Virus record (IMG/VR): IMGVR_UViG_3300043418_000072 | Location: 1-64,000 of that record | Strand: one strand, 5' to 3' | Source: a virus | Length of the DNA: 64,000 nucleotides | In this document: positions 51,955 to 60,279 of the stretch, one piece after another | Layout of the letters: the number at the start of each line of letters is the position of its first letter | Position numbering within the stretch: position 1 is the stretch's first letter | Program-made: the position numbers and the translations under genes | Notes under the pieces: generated by a model | Seen by the model: the letters and a program-made list of their open reading frames with translations, nothing else | The model's database searches: none | What the model was told of the DNA's origin: nothing

Positions 51955-53149
51955 GACTATTTGTATGCTGCCGTGGGTTAGTATTGAGACTAGCCCAATG
52001 GGAACCACACGCCCATGTTGTCTCGCACAAGAGCAGATCACAGACGAAAACGGGGTCAAGTACGATCTTAATGAAACAGACTTAGCAACAGTGTACAAGA
52101 GCGAATACATGCAGAATCTGCGTAGACAATTCCGTGCAGGTGAAAAGCCTGCAACATGTAGTGACTGCTGGAAAGAAGAAGAAATTGGTCGCAACAGCAA
52201 ACGTATCAACAGCCAGATTCGACTAAAGGAATTGTACCCGCTCGTGGACTGGGCCAACGACACGCCAGACCAGCTGTGGTTCATTGACTTAAAGTTAGGC
52301 AACATCTGTAACTTAAAATGCCGTATCTGCGGAAGCTGGAGCAGCAGCAAGTGGGCAGAGGAAGAAATGAATTACATGCCTGCAGGCGCAGACAAGAAAC
52401 AACATATCGCATACCAGTGGTTAAAGAAAGGCGCATGGCCACGCAAGACCACAACGTTCTGGGACAACCTCAGAGAGATGCTACCTAACATCAAATACTT
52501 TGAGTTCACTGGCGGAGAACCATGGTTGATTCAAGAGCACTTTGATCTATTGCGTTATGCAGCCGACAACGGCTTTGCAAAGGGTATTGATATTCACTAC
52601 AATACAAATGCTACCCAATGGCCCGAAAATGCAGTAGATCTATGGAAAGAGTTTGGTCGTGTGGATATTGCATTTAGCGTTGATAACGTAGGTGATCGGT
52701 TTGAATATGAACGCTACGGCGCTAAGTGGGATCGAGCAAACGAAGTAATTGATGCAGCACATCAACTGCGCCGAGTGCAGAAGAATATTACAACTCAGCT
52801 ATGTTTTACAATCAACATTCAAAACGTTTATTACATCGATGAATTGCTAGCTTGGGCTGCACCTAAGATGTTTAACAGCATCCACTTCAACATGTTACAT
52901 AGCCCTAACCATATGAGCGTACAATACATGACACCCGCAGCACAAGAGCTGGTTGTTGCTAAACTGCAATCAGTAACATGGCCGGGTCGTTATCAGCAAG
53001 AAGTTGACAACGTAGTTAGGTTTATACAAAATGGGCAGGGCAGTGATGGTGCAGAATTCCTGCGCCAAATGCAGCGCACAGACGAATACCGCAAGCAAGA
53101 CTTTAGAACAACTCACTTAGACATCGCAAAGGCAATGGGGTATGAATAA
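51941..53149 (+). CDS. Radical SAM protein 4 of 5, N-terminal SPASM/twitch type (402 aa)
   Basis: The N terminus has CMLPWVSIETSPMGTTRPCC and CSDCWKEEE (about residues 8-80), a SPASM/twitch-like auxiliary domain. The core follows with CNLKCRIC (Cys123, 127, 130), GSWSSSKW and FEFTGGEPWLIQEH. Compared with protein 3 the N-terminal domain lacks the long first extension. The C terminus ends with RQDF-like RKQDFRTTHLDIAKAMGYE, resembling the end of the others (F-x-x-x-F-P-E-L). It overlaps the third and fifth genes by 14 and 8 bases. Likely cytosolic; substrate unknown. Confidence 0.93.
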   Translation: MHLPKTICMLPWVSIETSPMGTTRPCCLAQEQITDENGVKYDLNETDLATVYKSEYMQNLRRQFRAGEKPATCSDCWKEEEIGRNSKRINSQIRLKELYPLVDWANDTPDQLWFIDLKLGNICNLKCRICGSWSSSKWAEEEMNYMPAGADKKQHIAYQWLKKGAWPRKTTTFWDNLREMLPNIKYFEFTGGEPWLIQEHFDLLRYAADNGFAKGIDIHYNTNATQWPENAVDLWKEFGRVDIAFSVDNVGDRFEYERYGAKWDRANEVIDAAHQLRRVQKNITTQLCFTINIQNVYYIDELLAWAAPKMFNSIHFNMLHSPNHMSVQYMTPAAQELVVAKLQSVTWPGRYQQEVDNVVRFIQNGQGSDGAEFLRQMQRTDEYRKQDFRTTHLDIAKAMGYE

Positions 53150-54446
53150 ACCTGCCACTATGTGCCTTGCACCTTGGGTACATACATATCTAAGTCCACA
53201 AACAGAACGCAGAATGTGTTGCGCTAGCCGCGAACCTGCACAAAATTTTCAACAGTATATCGACGTTTCAGCGGGTACAGGACGTTATATACCAATAACT
53301 CTAGAAGAACACTGGAATAGCGAGCACATGCGGTCGGTCCGTCGTCGCATGATTGCTGGGGAAACCCTACCAGAGTGTGAAGTATGTAATGATAAACTGT
53401 TGAATACTTCCGTTTACCGCAGCTATTTTGACCATATGTTCGGGCATAAGTATGATTACAATGTTGTAATAAACGCAACGGACGAGACGGGCTACACTAC
53501 AATGAAACCCGTTAGCTGGGATTACAGGTTTACCAATCTGTGTAATTTCAAATGCCGTATGTGTGGTGACATGTTAAGTAGTAGTTGGGAGACAGAGCAA
53601 AGACAGCATAACATGATAGATTGGTCTAATCCAAAGAATACTTGGATGCAACCTGAAGTCAAAAAACAAATTGAGCAATTTCAAGATAGAGAAATTGAGG
53701 CAGAGTTTAGTCAAGCCGTCGAAGAACACCGTGTTGAAGAAGTCTACTGGGTTGGCGGAGAACCGCTCATGTATGAACAACACTGGCGCTATATGCAACG
53801 CATCATAGAACTAGGAGATGGCCAAAATGTCTATGCACGATATAATACAAATCTTTCTCGAACTACTTATCGTGGTGTTAACTTGTACACTGATATCCTT
53901 GCTAATATACGGGATTGGCAAATATGTGCAAGTCTTGACGGTACGGGACCAATTGGCGAATACATTAGAACAGGCCTTGATTACCCTAGATGGCTTGAAA
54001 ACTTCCGTGCAGGAATTGCGATCCAGCGTCACCGTCGACAAATGCGAATCGACTTTACCCTTACCTTGCCGGGTATGTTCGAGCTCGAATCCATGCAAAG
54101 ACTGTCCCAAGAACTCAACGTTGACCTCCTTGCCAAAGTAATTTTTAGTTTCAGCCCGGACATAGTTATGTCACCTTTAGCCCTACCTAGACATCTACTA
54201 GATGAATGGATAGATGAACAACTTAACTTAATCAGTAACGATCCGTTAAAGGATATCTTAGTCCAGCTGAAAACTAGACCCACTTTTGCTGAACAATGGC
54301 CCAATGAATATCAAGATGGACTAAAGCGTGGCAAAGCTCGTATCAAAAAACTTGAACAAATTCGCAATGACCAGTATACTATGAGAGATATACTTGCAGA
54401 CAGACCTGCGGTATTAGAATGGTGGGACTCAATTGGGATATCGTGA
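53142..54446 (+). CDS. Radical SAM protein 5 of 5, N-terminal SPASM/twitch type (434 aa)
   Basis: CLAPWVHTYLSPQTERRMCC near residue 7 and CEVCNDK near 85 form the auxiliary domain. CNFKCRMC (Cys134, 138, 141) with GDMLSSSWE is the radical SAM motif. VYWVGGEPLMYEQHW is the GGE motif and is nearly the same as in protein 3. ASLDGTGPIGEYIRTGLDY near 268 is conserved too. Residues 290-434 complete the barrel and a helical tail. The start is within the previous gene's end, with no promoter in between. The next small gene starts inside its last codons. Confidence 0.93.
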   Translation: MNKPATMCLAPWVHTYLSPQTERRMCCASREPAQNFQQYIDVSAGTGRYIPITLEEHWNSEHMRSVRRRMIAGETLPECEVCNDKLLNTSVYRSYFDHMFGHKYDYNVVINATDETGYTTMKPVSWDYRFTNLCNFKCRMCGDMLSSSWETEQRQHNMIDWSNPKNTWMQPEVKKQIEQFQDREIEAEFSQAVEEHRVEEVYWVGGEPLMYEQHWRYMQRIIELGDGQNVYARYNTNLSRTTYRGVNLYTDILANIRDWQICASLDGTGPIGEYIRTGLDYPRWLENFRAGIAIQRHRRQMRIDFTLTLPGMFELESMQRLSQELNVDLLAKVIFSFSPDIVMSPLALPRHLLDEWIDEQLNLISNDPLKDILVQLKTRPTFAEQWPNEYQDGLKRGKARIKKLEQIRNDQYTMRDILADRPAVLEWWDSIGIS

Positions 54447-54642
54447 ACGCTTAGACAGACTATATCACTCTCATGCAAAAACTCTCCAAGGGTTCGAGAG
54501 AGTAACCGAATTGCTCCAACAGGAATATCCGGGCAACTATCGAGTGCATGAGGCATTTGTCCCGTCTAAGATGAGTTGGGGACCACGATTGGTATTTGAG
54601 GACGAACAAGAAGAAATTGTGTTTCGATTAAAGTATGAATAA
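54433..54642 (+). CDS. Unidentified small protein (69 aa)
   Basis: A 69-residue, charged protein (GYRERLDRLYHSHAKTLQG, MSWGPRLVFEDEQEE) with no recognised motif. The only start in frame is a TTG overlapping the end of the fifth radical SAM gene; its stop overlaps the next start. Its place at the end of the radical SAM run makes it worth considering as a small partner or substrate, but it has none of the Cys or Gly-rich features of known radical SAM substrate peptides. Confidence 0.55.
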   Translation: MGYRERLDRLYHSHAKTLQGFERVTELLQQEYPGNYRVHEAFVPSKMSWGPRLVFEDEQEEIVFRLKYE

Positions 54643-55723
54643 AGTAACAGTAACCCTGCAAAACCCCTTAGACAAAAGCGACACGTTAGATTACTACATC
54701 AACGTAAACGATACTCCAATGGGCAAACTGTGGTTCGAAGCATTGCAGGATGTAGTGCAGCGTAATCTATATCTTGAAAAGAACTTTTGCTTTTTGGGAT
54801 TTCCTGACAGCCAACGTGACTTGCGTTTTATTTGCCAAGAACTGTTTTGGGCAGTAAATGAGATTAACAGTTTCTTTGACGACTATCATATCGAAGAATT
54901 GTATACTCATACCACATTACGTGATCCAGTTACACTCGATCCCAACCAAGACTTGATGAACAAGTTGCATAATCATTTTGAGATACTGCAAGGCACTGTT
55001 AACGGACTTAGTGAATATTACAAGCGGGCAGACTACACTACAAAGTTTGCTATCCGCCAACTAAACTTACTATGCCACGAAGCAGAAAGTTTAATGTTAA
55101 GCCAGCGTAAAAAAGCAACAGCGCCAGAGTGGGTACGCCCTAGCCAAATCACAACCTTTTTAAATTGTCCACGATATGAATTCCCAGGAATATGTAAAAC
55201 TGCTTTTAGCGAACATAACTACGATCGACGCTTTGGGGAAGTCTACTTACATTGGACACAGATTGGCAAAACACTGTTTGAAGTTTATAGAGATGAGGCG
55301 GGAGTCGATATTGACCAGGCCACTTGTGATGCTATTACTCACCTACGTTACTATAGCGGGGAGTTTGACATTGAATGGGCGCAAGATGTATGCTTTAATG
55401 GTCCGCATCCTTGGCACACCCGAGAGCTTACAGGATTTAGGGATTGGCTTGTCCGTAACGGATTCGACTTACATGACACGCAATATAACTATGGATACCA
55501 TTCAGTGGGCCAAGTTTCGTTGCAAGAAAGTTTTGGCACAACTGATTACGCCAACATATGGCCCATCCTCTCTAAATACCTTGACATACAGGGGATCACT
55601 ACAGATGACGGGCGAGGGAATGTACTACGCTCCCTATATCCCTACACTTGGACAGACCAAGACTACTACCAACAACAAATCAACCGTTTAAAGCCTGGAT
55701 ATGATTATAGCAGCAGGCGATAG
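54635..55723 (+). CDS. Unidentified protein (362 aa)
   Basis: I do not recognise a family. The first 160 residues are helical (DFDDYHIEELYTHTTL-like acidic and His-rich parts; QDLMNKLHNHFEILQG; FAIRQLNLLCHEAESLM). The second half is aromatic-rich with several His and Cys (PRYEFPGICKTAF, GEVYLHWTQIGKTLFEVY). HNHFE and LCHEAE could bind metal, but this is speculative. It overlaps both neighbours and so belongs to the radical SAM/SGNH operon. Proteins of this appearance occur in marine phage gene clusters beside glycan-modifying genes, as far as I recall. Confidence 0.62.
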   Translation: MNKVTVTLQNPLDKSDTLDYYINVNDTPMGKLWFEALQDVVQRNLYLEKNFCFLGFPDSQRDLRFICQELFWAVNEINSFFDDYHIEELYTHTTLRDPVTLDPNQDLMNKLHNHFEILQGTVNGLSEYYKRADYTTKFAIRQLNLLCHEAESLMLSQRKKATAPEWVRPSQITTFLNCPRYEFPGICKTAFSEHNYDRRFGEVYLHWTQIGKTLFEVYRDEAGVDIDQATCDAITHLRYYSGEFDIEWAQDVCFNGPHPWHTRELTGFRDWLVRNGFDLHDTQYNYGYHSVGQVSLQESFGTTDYANIWPILSKYLDIQGITTDDGRGNVLRSLYPYTWTDQDYYQQQINRLKPGYDYSSRR

Positions 55724-56525
55724 TTTTGTTTATGGCAGTGAGCTAGCAAGCCCTGCCAATACCTTTACAGCATTGTTAGGCGCAGACGAGTGCGTTGCAT
55801 GGCCAGGATATAGCAACGATGCTATTGCCCGCACCACCATTGAACGTTGCGAGCAAGGCGGGGTAACTGGTGTAATCGTTAGCTGGACATTTCCCGGTCG
55901 TTACGAGTTTAGATTTGCATACGATACAAAGCAACGCAAAAGTCCATGGTACAGCATTAACTCGTGGACGATAAAACAAGATGCAAGAGAAATTGAAAAA
56001 GAATTCGTTACTAAGGATAAGGCTATTCTGGATGCCCAGCTGGAGACCATCGGCAGAGCGCAGACGACTGGTGTTGCAGATTTTGCAAGAACGTTCTACG
56101 CACACGTGGGTTCTACGGAATATTGGGAAGTGTATTCAAGTCTTAAAGAAATTGTGTACCTTCAAAATTACCTTCAAGTAAAAGGCATTCCCTACATGTT
56201 TACTTGTGCAGACAATAGCTTGATCTATAACTACACCGTTAGCCAAAACGATCCTACTATTATGAGTCTTGTAAACCAAATTGATTTGTTGAAATGGTAT
56301 TGGTTTCCTGCAGGAACTAAGTTTAATGAAACATGCGACCCAAGAGGTTTCTATCAGTGGGCAAAGGAAAATAAATACCCTATAGGCACCACACATCCGC
56401 TAGAGCAAGCGCACAGTGACGCAGCCCTATTAATGAAAGAACAATTCAATGAACTGGTTAAAAAGTCTGTACAACAGAATCCGTCTAGAGATTCGTTACC
56501 GCAAGAAACTCAAGGAATTGCGTAA
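55701..56525 (+). CDS. SGNH-hydrolase-like protein A (274 aa)
   Basis: MIIAAGDSFVYGSEL contains the block I G-D-S nucleophile motif at the N terminus. AWPGYSNDAIARTTIE near residue 34 holds an N-D that fits the block III Asn. THPLEQAH near 237 supplies the catalytic His. The usual Asp three residues before that His is absent (G in its place). SGNH enzymes remove or add O-acetyl groups on glycans or act as esterases. A close relative follows at once. It overlaps the upstream gene by 23 bases. Loss of the Asp may mean a dyad mechanism or a non-catalytic role. Confidence 0.72.
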   Translation: MIIAAGDSFVYGSELASPANTFTALLGADECVAWPGYSNDAIARTTIERCEQGGVTGVIVSWTFPGRYEFRFAYDTKQRKSPWYSINSWTIKQDAREIEKEFVTKDKAILDAQLETIGRAQTTGVADFARTFYAHVGSTEYWEVYSSLKEIVYLQNYLQVKGIPYMFTCADNSLIYNYTVSQNDPTIMSLVNQIDLLKWYWFPAGTKFNETCDPRGFYQWAKENKYPIGTTHPLEQAHSDAALLMKEQFNELVKKSVQQNPSRDSLPQETQGIA

Positions 56526-56546
56526 GCGCGATCCATTTATATACAA

Positions 56547-57092
56547 ATGATGTTTGTTAACGGTGACAGCTTTACATACGGGGAAGAACTACCACACGAC
56601 CAAAAACCGTGGCCACAGTTATTAGACTGCCCTGTTATGAATAGAGCTCAGCCGGGCTATAGCAATGATGCAATCGTTAAGTCTACGGTGGTTGCAGTAG
56701 AGAATAATTACCCAACCTATGCAATCATTGCTTGGACTACACCTAATAGGATAGAAGTAAACGGACAACACCTTACTCCAAGTAGTCATAGAAAGTATGG
56801 ATCGATTTGCGATCATGTATTCTTGGATTGGGACGAAGAATGGGCCATAACAAAGTTTTTAACGCAAGTGGTAATGTTAGATGCGTACTTGCGTGATCGC
56901 AATGTACCTTATGTATTTGTAAGAACGTTCGATGTTCCTAATTGCAAGGTAGGCAATTGGATACCGGGCAGTATGGTAGAATGGATGGGCGATTGCCCTA
57001 AAGGACCCGGCGGGCATCCGCTAGAGCTAGGTCATCAAAGAATAGCAGATAAAATAAATGAACATATTAGGCATCTCGGCTGGTTATCATGA
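56547..57092 (+). CDS. SGNH-hydrolase-like protein B (181 aa)
   Basis: A shorter paralogue of protein A: NGDSFTYGEELPHD, QPGYSNDAIVKSTV and GGHPLELGHQRIA line up with GDSFVYGSEL, WPGYSNDAIARTT and THPLEQAH. As in A, no Asp lies three residues before the final catalytic-type His. The middle insertion of A (about 90 residues) is missing. It starts 21 bases after protein A, preceded by little ribosome-binding sequence, and its end overlaps the carbamoyltransferase gene by 35 bases. A role in trimming or adding acyl groups on a surface glycan is inferred. Confidence 0.72.
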   Translation: MMFVNGDSFTYGEELPHDQKPWPQLLDCPVMNRAQPGYSNDAIVKSTVVAVENNYPTYAIIAWTTPNRIEVNGQHLTPSSHRKYGSICDHVFLDWDEEWAITKFLTQVVMLDAYLRDRNVPYVFVRTFDVPNCKVGNWIPGSMVEWMGDCPKGPGGHPLELGHQRIADKINEHIRHLGWLS

Positions 57093-58545
57093 CGCAGCCG
57101 CAACAGTGTTAGACGAAGATGGGAACATCCTTTTCGCCAGTCATTCCGAAAGATATAGTAAGTCAAAGTCGGATGCTAATTTCTGTAGTCCACTTATTCG
57201 TAAGCTCGAGGAATACAATCCCATTCAGACCGTGGCTTATTACGAACGTCCTATATATAAGCAGCTACGTCAGGCTTATGCAGGACAAGGATTTGAGTGG
57301 GATAAGCTCAGCGTTAAGAAACTTGTGCATAAGCAGATTGGTCATGCCAAGTGGTGGGATCTTGCCCACTACAAAAACTACAACCATCACCTTAGCCATG
57401 CAGCAGCGGGATTTCAAACAAGCGATTTTAACAGAGCAACCGTGGTCGTTATTGATGCCATTGGGGAGTTTGAAACAACCACTATATGGGGAGCTGAATA
57501 CATTAACGGTAAGGCAACGTATAAAAAACTTTGGCAACAGAATTACCCACATTCAATCGGACTCTTTTATAGTGGAGTTACTCAGCGGGTTGGCCTACGC
57601 CCACTAGACGAAGAATACATTCTAATGGGCATGGCTGCTTATGGTAATCCGGTGCAAACTAGCAATAGTATGCGTTATGACTTAATCGATGATGAATGGG
57701 AGATTAAGTTTAAAGAAAACATGCACATAGGACTTTCGCAAAAGTATCTATGTGATTTTAAAGACTATGATCTAGCGGCCGGCGCTCAAGACTTAGCAGA
57801 GGATTTAATTCTCAATGTTATGGTTCGAGCAAAGCAATTTAAGTGGAGTGACAATCTTGTATACATGGGCGGGTGCGCTTTAAACTGTGCAGCAAATGCA
57901 CGTATAGGAAACTACTTTGAGAATATATGGATTATGCCTAACCCTGGCGATGCTGGCAGTAGCCTTGGTGCTGCTGCTTTGGCTTATGGGGGTGCCCTTA
58001 ACTGGAGAGACGCTTATCTCGGGCATGATATTCCTGGGCCTTACCCTGTTAACAACATTTTGGACGAGTTACTTACTCGGCAAATTGTGGGAGTGGCTTC
58101 CGGGCGAGCCGAATTCGGACCAAGGGCACTTGGAAACAGAAGCCTGCTTGCAGATCCTAGAGGCAGCGAGATTAAGGAGAAAGTAAATGACATTAAACGT
58201 AGACAACAATTCAGACCATTTGCGCCCGTTATTTTGGAAGAACTGGCTGATACTTACTTTGATATGCCTCGCGGTTTCGAGCATAGTAGGTATATGCAGT
58301 CAGTCGCTCGTTGCAGGGTACCTGACTTATTTCCTGCTATCGTTCACGCTGACGGGACTAGTCGTGTCCAGACAGTGCCGAAAGATGGAAGCGGCATTAG
58401 AGAGCTGCTCGAGAAGTGGTATGTAATGACCGGATGCCCTATGCTGTTAAACACAAGCCTTAACATTCGTGGGGAACCAATGGTAAACGATCGTGCAGAC
58501 GCCGACCGCTTTGAACAATTATACAGCGTAAAGGTCTGTTCATGA
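57058..58545 (+). CDS. Carbamoyltransferase, NodU/TobZ family (495 aa)
   Basis: MNILGISAGYHDAAATVL is the hallmark start (ILGI-x-x-x-H-D-A/S-x-x). YNHHLSHAAAGF near residues 106-117 provides the metal-binding His pair. GCALNCAANARIGN near 272, DAGSSLGAA near 300 and EFGPRALGNRSLLADPR near 352 complete the Kae1-like and C-terminal domains. Such enzymes use carbamoyl phosphate and ATP to carbamoylate a hydroxyl on sugars (Nod factors) or antibiotics. Length is somewhat below the family's 550-600 but all core motifs are present. It overlaps both neighbours. Phage copies are known from other large phages and fit with glycan decoration. Confidence 0.92.
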   Translation: MNILGISAGYHDAAATVLDEDGNILFASHSERYSKSKSDANFCSPLIRKLEEYNPIQTVAYYERPIYKQLRQAYAGQGFEWDKLSVKKLVHKQIGHAKWWDLAHYKNYNHHLSHAAAGFQTSDFNRATVVVIDAIGEFETTTIWGAEYINGKATYKKLWQQNYPHSIGLFYSGVTQRVGLRPLDEEYILMGMAAYGNPVQTSNSMRYDLIDDEWEIKFKENMHIGLSQKYLCDFKDYDLAAGAQDLAEDLILNVMVRAKQFKWSDNLVYMGGCALNCAANARIGNYFENIWIMPNPGDAGSSLGAAALAYGGALNWRDAYLGHDIPGPYPVNNILDELLTRQIVGVASGRAEFGPRALGNRSLLADPRGSEIKEKVNDIKRRQQFRPFAPVILEELADTYFDMPRGFEHSRYMQSVARCRVPDLFPAIVHADGTSRVQTVPKDGSGIRELLEKWYVMTGCPMLLNTSLNIRGEPMVNDRADADRFEQLYSVKVCS

Positions 58546-58745
58546 CTGACGCAACTAGTAGAAGTATTGCTAAGACTATTAGTTGGAGAGTAACTGGTAC
58601 CGCATCAACTTTATTGATATCGTATTTGGTACTTGGGAATCTTCAAATAGCTGGCGCAATAGCATCAACACAATTAGTAATTAATACTGTGTTATATTTT
58701 ATGCACGAACGTGCCTGGAATAAAATTAGATGGGGTAGAGAATGA
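58542..58745 (+). CDS. DUF2061 small membrane protein (67 aa)
   Basis: The sequence ISWRVTGTASTLLISYLVLG, followed by a second hydrophobic helix (AGAIASTQLVINTVLYFMHE) and ending W-N-K-I-R-W-G, fits the DUF2061 family. This gives two membrane helices with a short connecting loop. DUF2061 genes are commonly next to or fused with adenylylsulfate kinase genes; here the kinase-like gene starts in the ATGA overlap. It is probably an inner-membrane protein. The function is unknown, but the genomic link to sulfate activation supports the reading of the next gene. Confidence 0.85.
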   Translation: MTDATSRSIAKTISWRVTGTASTLLISYLVLGNLQIAGAIASTQLVINTVLYFMHERAWNKIRWGRE

Positions 58746-59164
58746 CTAAAAAGATTTTAATATTTGGGTTGCCGGGCAGTGGCAAAAGTACGCTAGCTAA
58801 ACCATTTGCAGAGCTAATTGGTGGTGTGTGGCTTAACGCAGATGCAGTTCGTGACGAATACAATGACTGGGATTTTACTCCCGAAGGTCGTATGCGTCAA
58901 GCAATGCGTATGAAATATCTAGCCGACGGCGTAGTTAAGGCCGGTAAGATTGCAGTAGCTGATTTTGTATGCCCTACTGAAGCAGCAAGAGCAGAATTTG
59001 ATGCTGAGTTTACAGTGTGGATGGACACTATCACCGAAGGTAGATTTGAAGACACTAATAAACTATTTGAAAAGCCTGCCTACTGTGATTATCATGTTAG
59101 CACTTGGTTTGATGATACACACAAGCAACTAGCAGAAGTAGTTGCAAAGTACATGAAGCATTAA
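58742..59164 (+). CDS. Adenylylsulfate (APS) kinase-like protein (140 aa)
   Basis: IFGLPGSGKSTLAKPF near residues 6-21 is the Walker A loop. VWLNADAVRDEYNDWDF has the N/D-x-D-x-V-R element of APS kinases, ADFVCPTEAARAEF corresponds to the I-S-P-x-x-x-x-R segment, and VWMDTITEGRFEDTNKLFEKP stands for the W-V-D-T ... K-x-L-Y lid. The enzyme would phosphorylate APS to PAPS, the donor for the sulfotransferase encoded 11 kb upstream in the same operon. At 140 residues it is shorter than CysC (about 200), so activity needs proof; a general small-molecule kinase is the alternative. The DUF2061 neighbour favours APS. Confidence 0.78.
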   Translation: MTKKILIFGLPGSGKSTLAKPFAELIGGVWLNADAVRDEYNDWDFTPEGRMRQAMRMKYLADGVVKAGKIAVADFVCPTEAARAEFDAEFTVWMDTITEGRFEDTNKLFEKPAYCDYHVSTWFDDTHKQLAEVVAKYMKH

Positions 59165-60279
59165 AGCGGAATGGCAAATCGTAGATTGTCAGTTAGTTCA
59201 CACCAAGCTGCATCCAAGAAGTCTTGGCTGTAGAATCGATTATAGTTGTAAGAGAGCACATCCTGCATTTCTTTAAGCATACGCTCTAACTGCTTGTCTG
59301 TCTTTTTGCAGATAGTTTCTAATACATCTGCAACAGCTTTTAGTCGCAGCACAGGATCCTCAATATCGTCGTAACTTTCGTCCCACCATTGGCTAAATGT
59401 TTCAAATCCGTATTCGCGTAAATACTTTAAGTTGTGAGCAGGCCCAACAAGTAAGAATGGCATTTGGCTCACAATAGGTTTGAATATCTTTTCAGTTAGG
59501 TGATGTTTACGATCCCAGAAACAAGTTTCGGTAACCACGTACACAAAACTCTCTTGAGTCTCTGGTACTGCACTTAACACAAAGCTATGATTAGGAATTG
59601 AATCCCGGTCTTTGTAATCAACACGTAACGGTAATGGTGCCGTTGAAATATTTGCAATGGCTTTGTTCGCTGCATCCCATGATATTAACCAATTTGATGC
59701 CGCAGATGATAAGTTGTCTACGTATGTTCCGCCATCTGGGCAAGTATCGTTATAACTAACATGCCCTTTGCTTAGGATATTGCGTTCGATTAGTTCACTA
59801 ATCAACAAACTTCTATAAACCCTTGAATTACTAGTGAGTCTATTAAATGTCACATACTTCTTTTTTATTGTTCTATCTACTGGTATTGTTAATCTGCTAT
59901 CGTAGCTGTATCCGCGGAACCAATCATGTGCGGCAAACACATGATGAAAGTAATACACAACCTCCCAACCGTAACGAGCACGAATCTCTTCAACGCCACT
60001 ACTTTCCTTTTCCGTAGTGACAAGAACAAAAGGGCCACTCATGTTATCTCTAATGTAGTCAAACAATCTAAAATTGTACGCACCATAGATAGGTTCTTGG
60101 TCATAAAAGATAAACAATGGGTCGCCGTTATTGGGCAAATGACTCATATCCTTTGCTAGCACTTCGATGTTTTCCGGTTGACTTGACCCAAATGGGTGTA
60201 GGTATAATACCCTTGGTTGTGCTACAATAGTAGACAAGAAGTGATAGATGTTTTCGTAATGACTGTTAAGATTATACAT
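59161..60279 (-). CDS. Glycosyltransferase (372 aa), exostosin/GT10-like
   Basis: Residues 1-170 are a Rossmann-like N-terminal domain. The C-terminal half carries FVYVVTETCFWDRKHHLTEK followed by IFKPIVSQMPFLLVGPAHNL and KYLREYGFETF. This E-K-I-F-K/R-P-I-x-x-x-x-P-F-x-x-x-G pattern is the donor-binding core of phage and bacterial GT-B enzymes related to fucosyltransferases and exostosins. It is on the strand opposite to the operon, and its stop meets the kinase stop end to end. Its ATG overlaps the start codon of the divergent 815-residue gene at the palindrome CATG. Sugar donor unknown. Confidence 0.8.
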   Translation of the reverse strand: MYNLNSHYENIYHFLSTIVAQPRVLYLHPFGSSQPENIEVLAKDMSHLPNNGDPLFIFYDQEPIYGAYNFRLFDYIRDNMSGPFVLVTTEKESSGVEEIRARYGWEVVYYFHHVFAAHDWFRGYSYDSRLTIPVDRTIKKKYVTFNRLTSNSRVYRSLLISELIERNILSKGHVSYNDTCPDGGTYVDNLSSAASNWLISWDAANKAIANISTAPLPLRVDYKDRDSIPNHSFVLSAVPETQESFVYVVTETCFWDRKHHLTEKIFKPIVSQMPFLLVGPAHNLKYLREYGFETFSQWWDESYDDIEDPVLRLKAVADVLETICKKTDKQLERMLKEMQDVLSYNYNRFYSQDFLDAAWCELTDNLRFAIPL

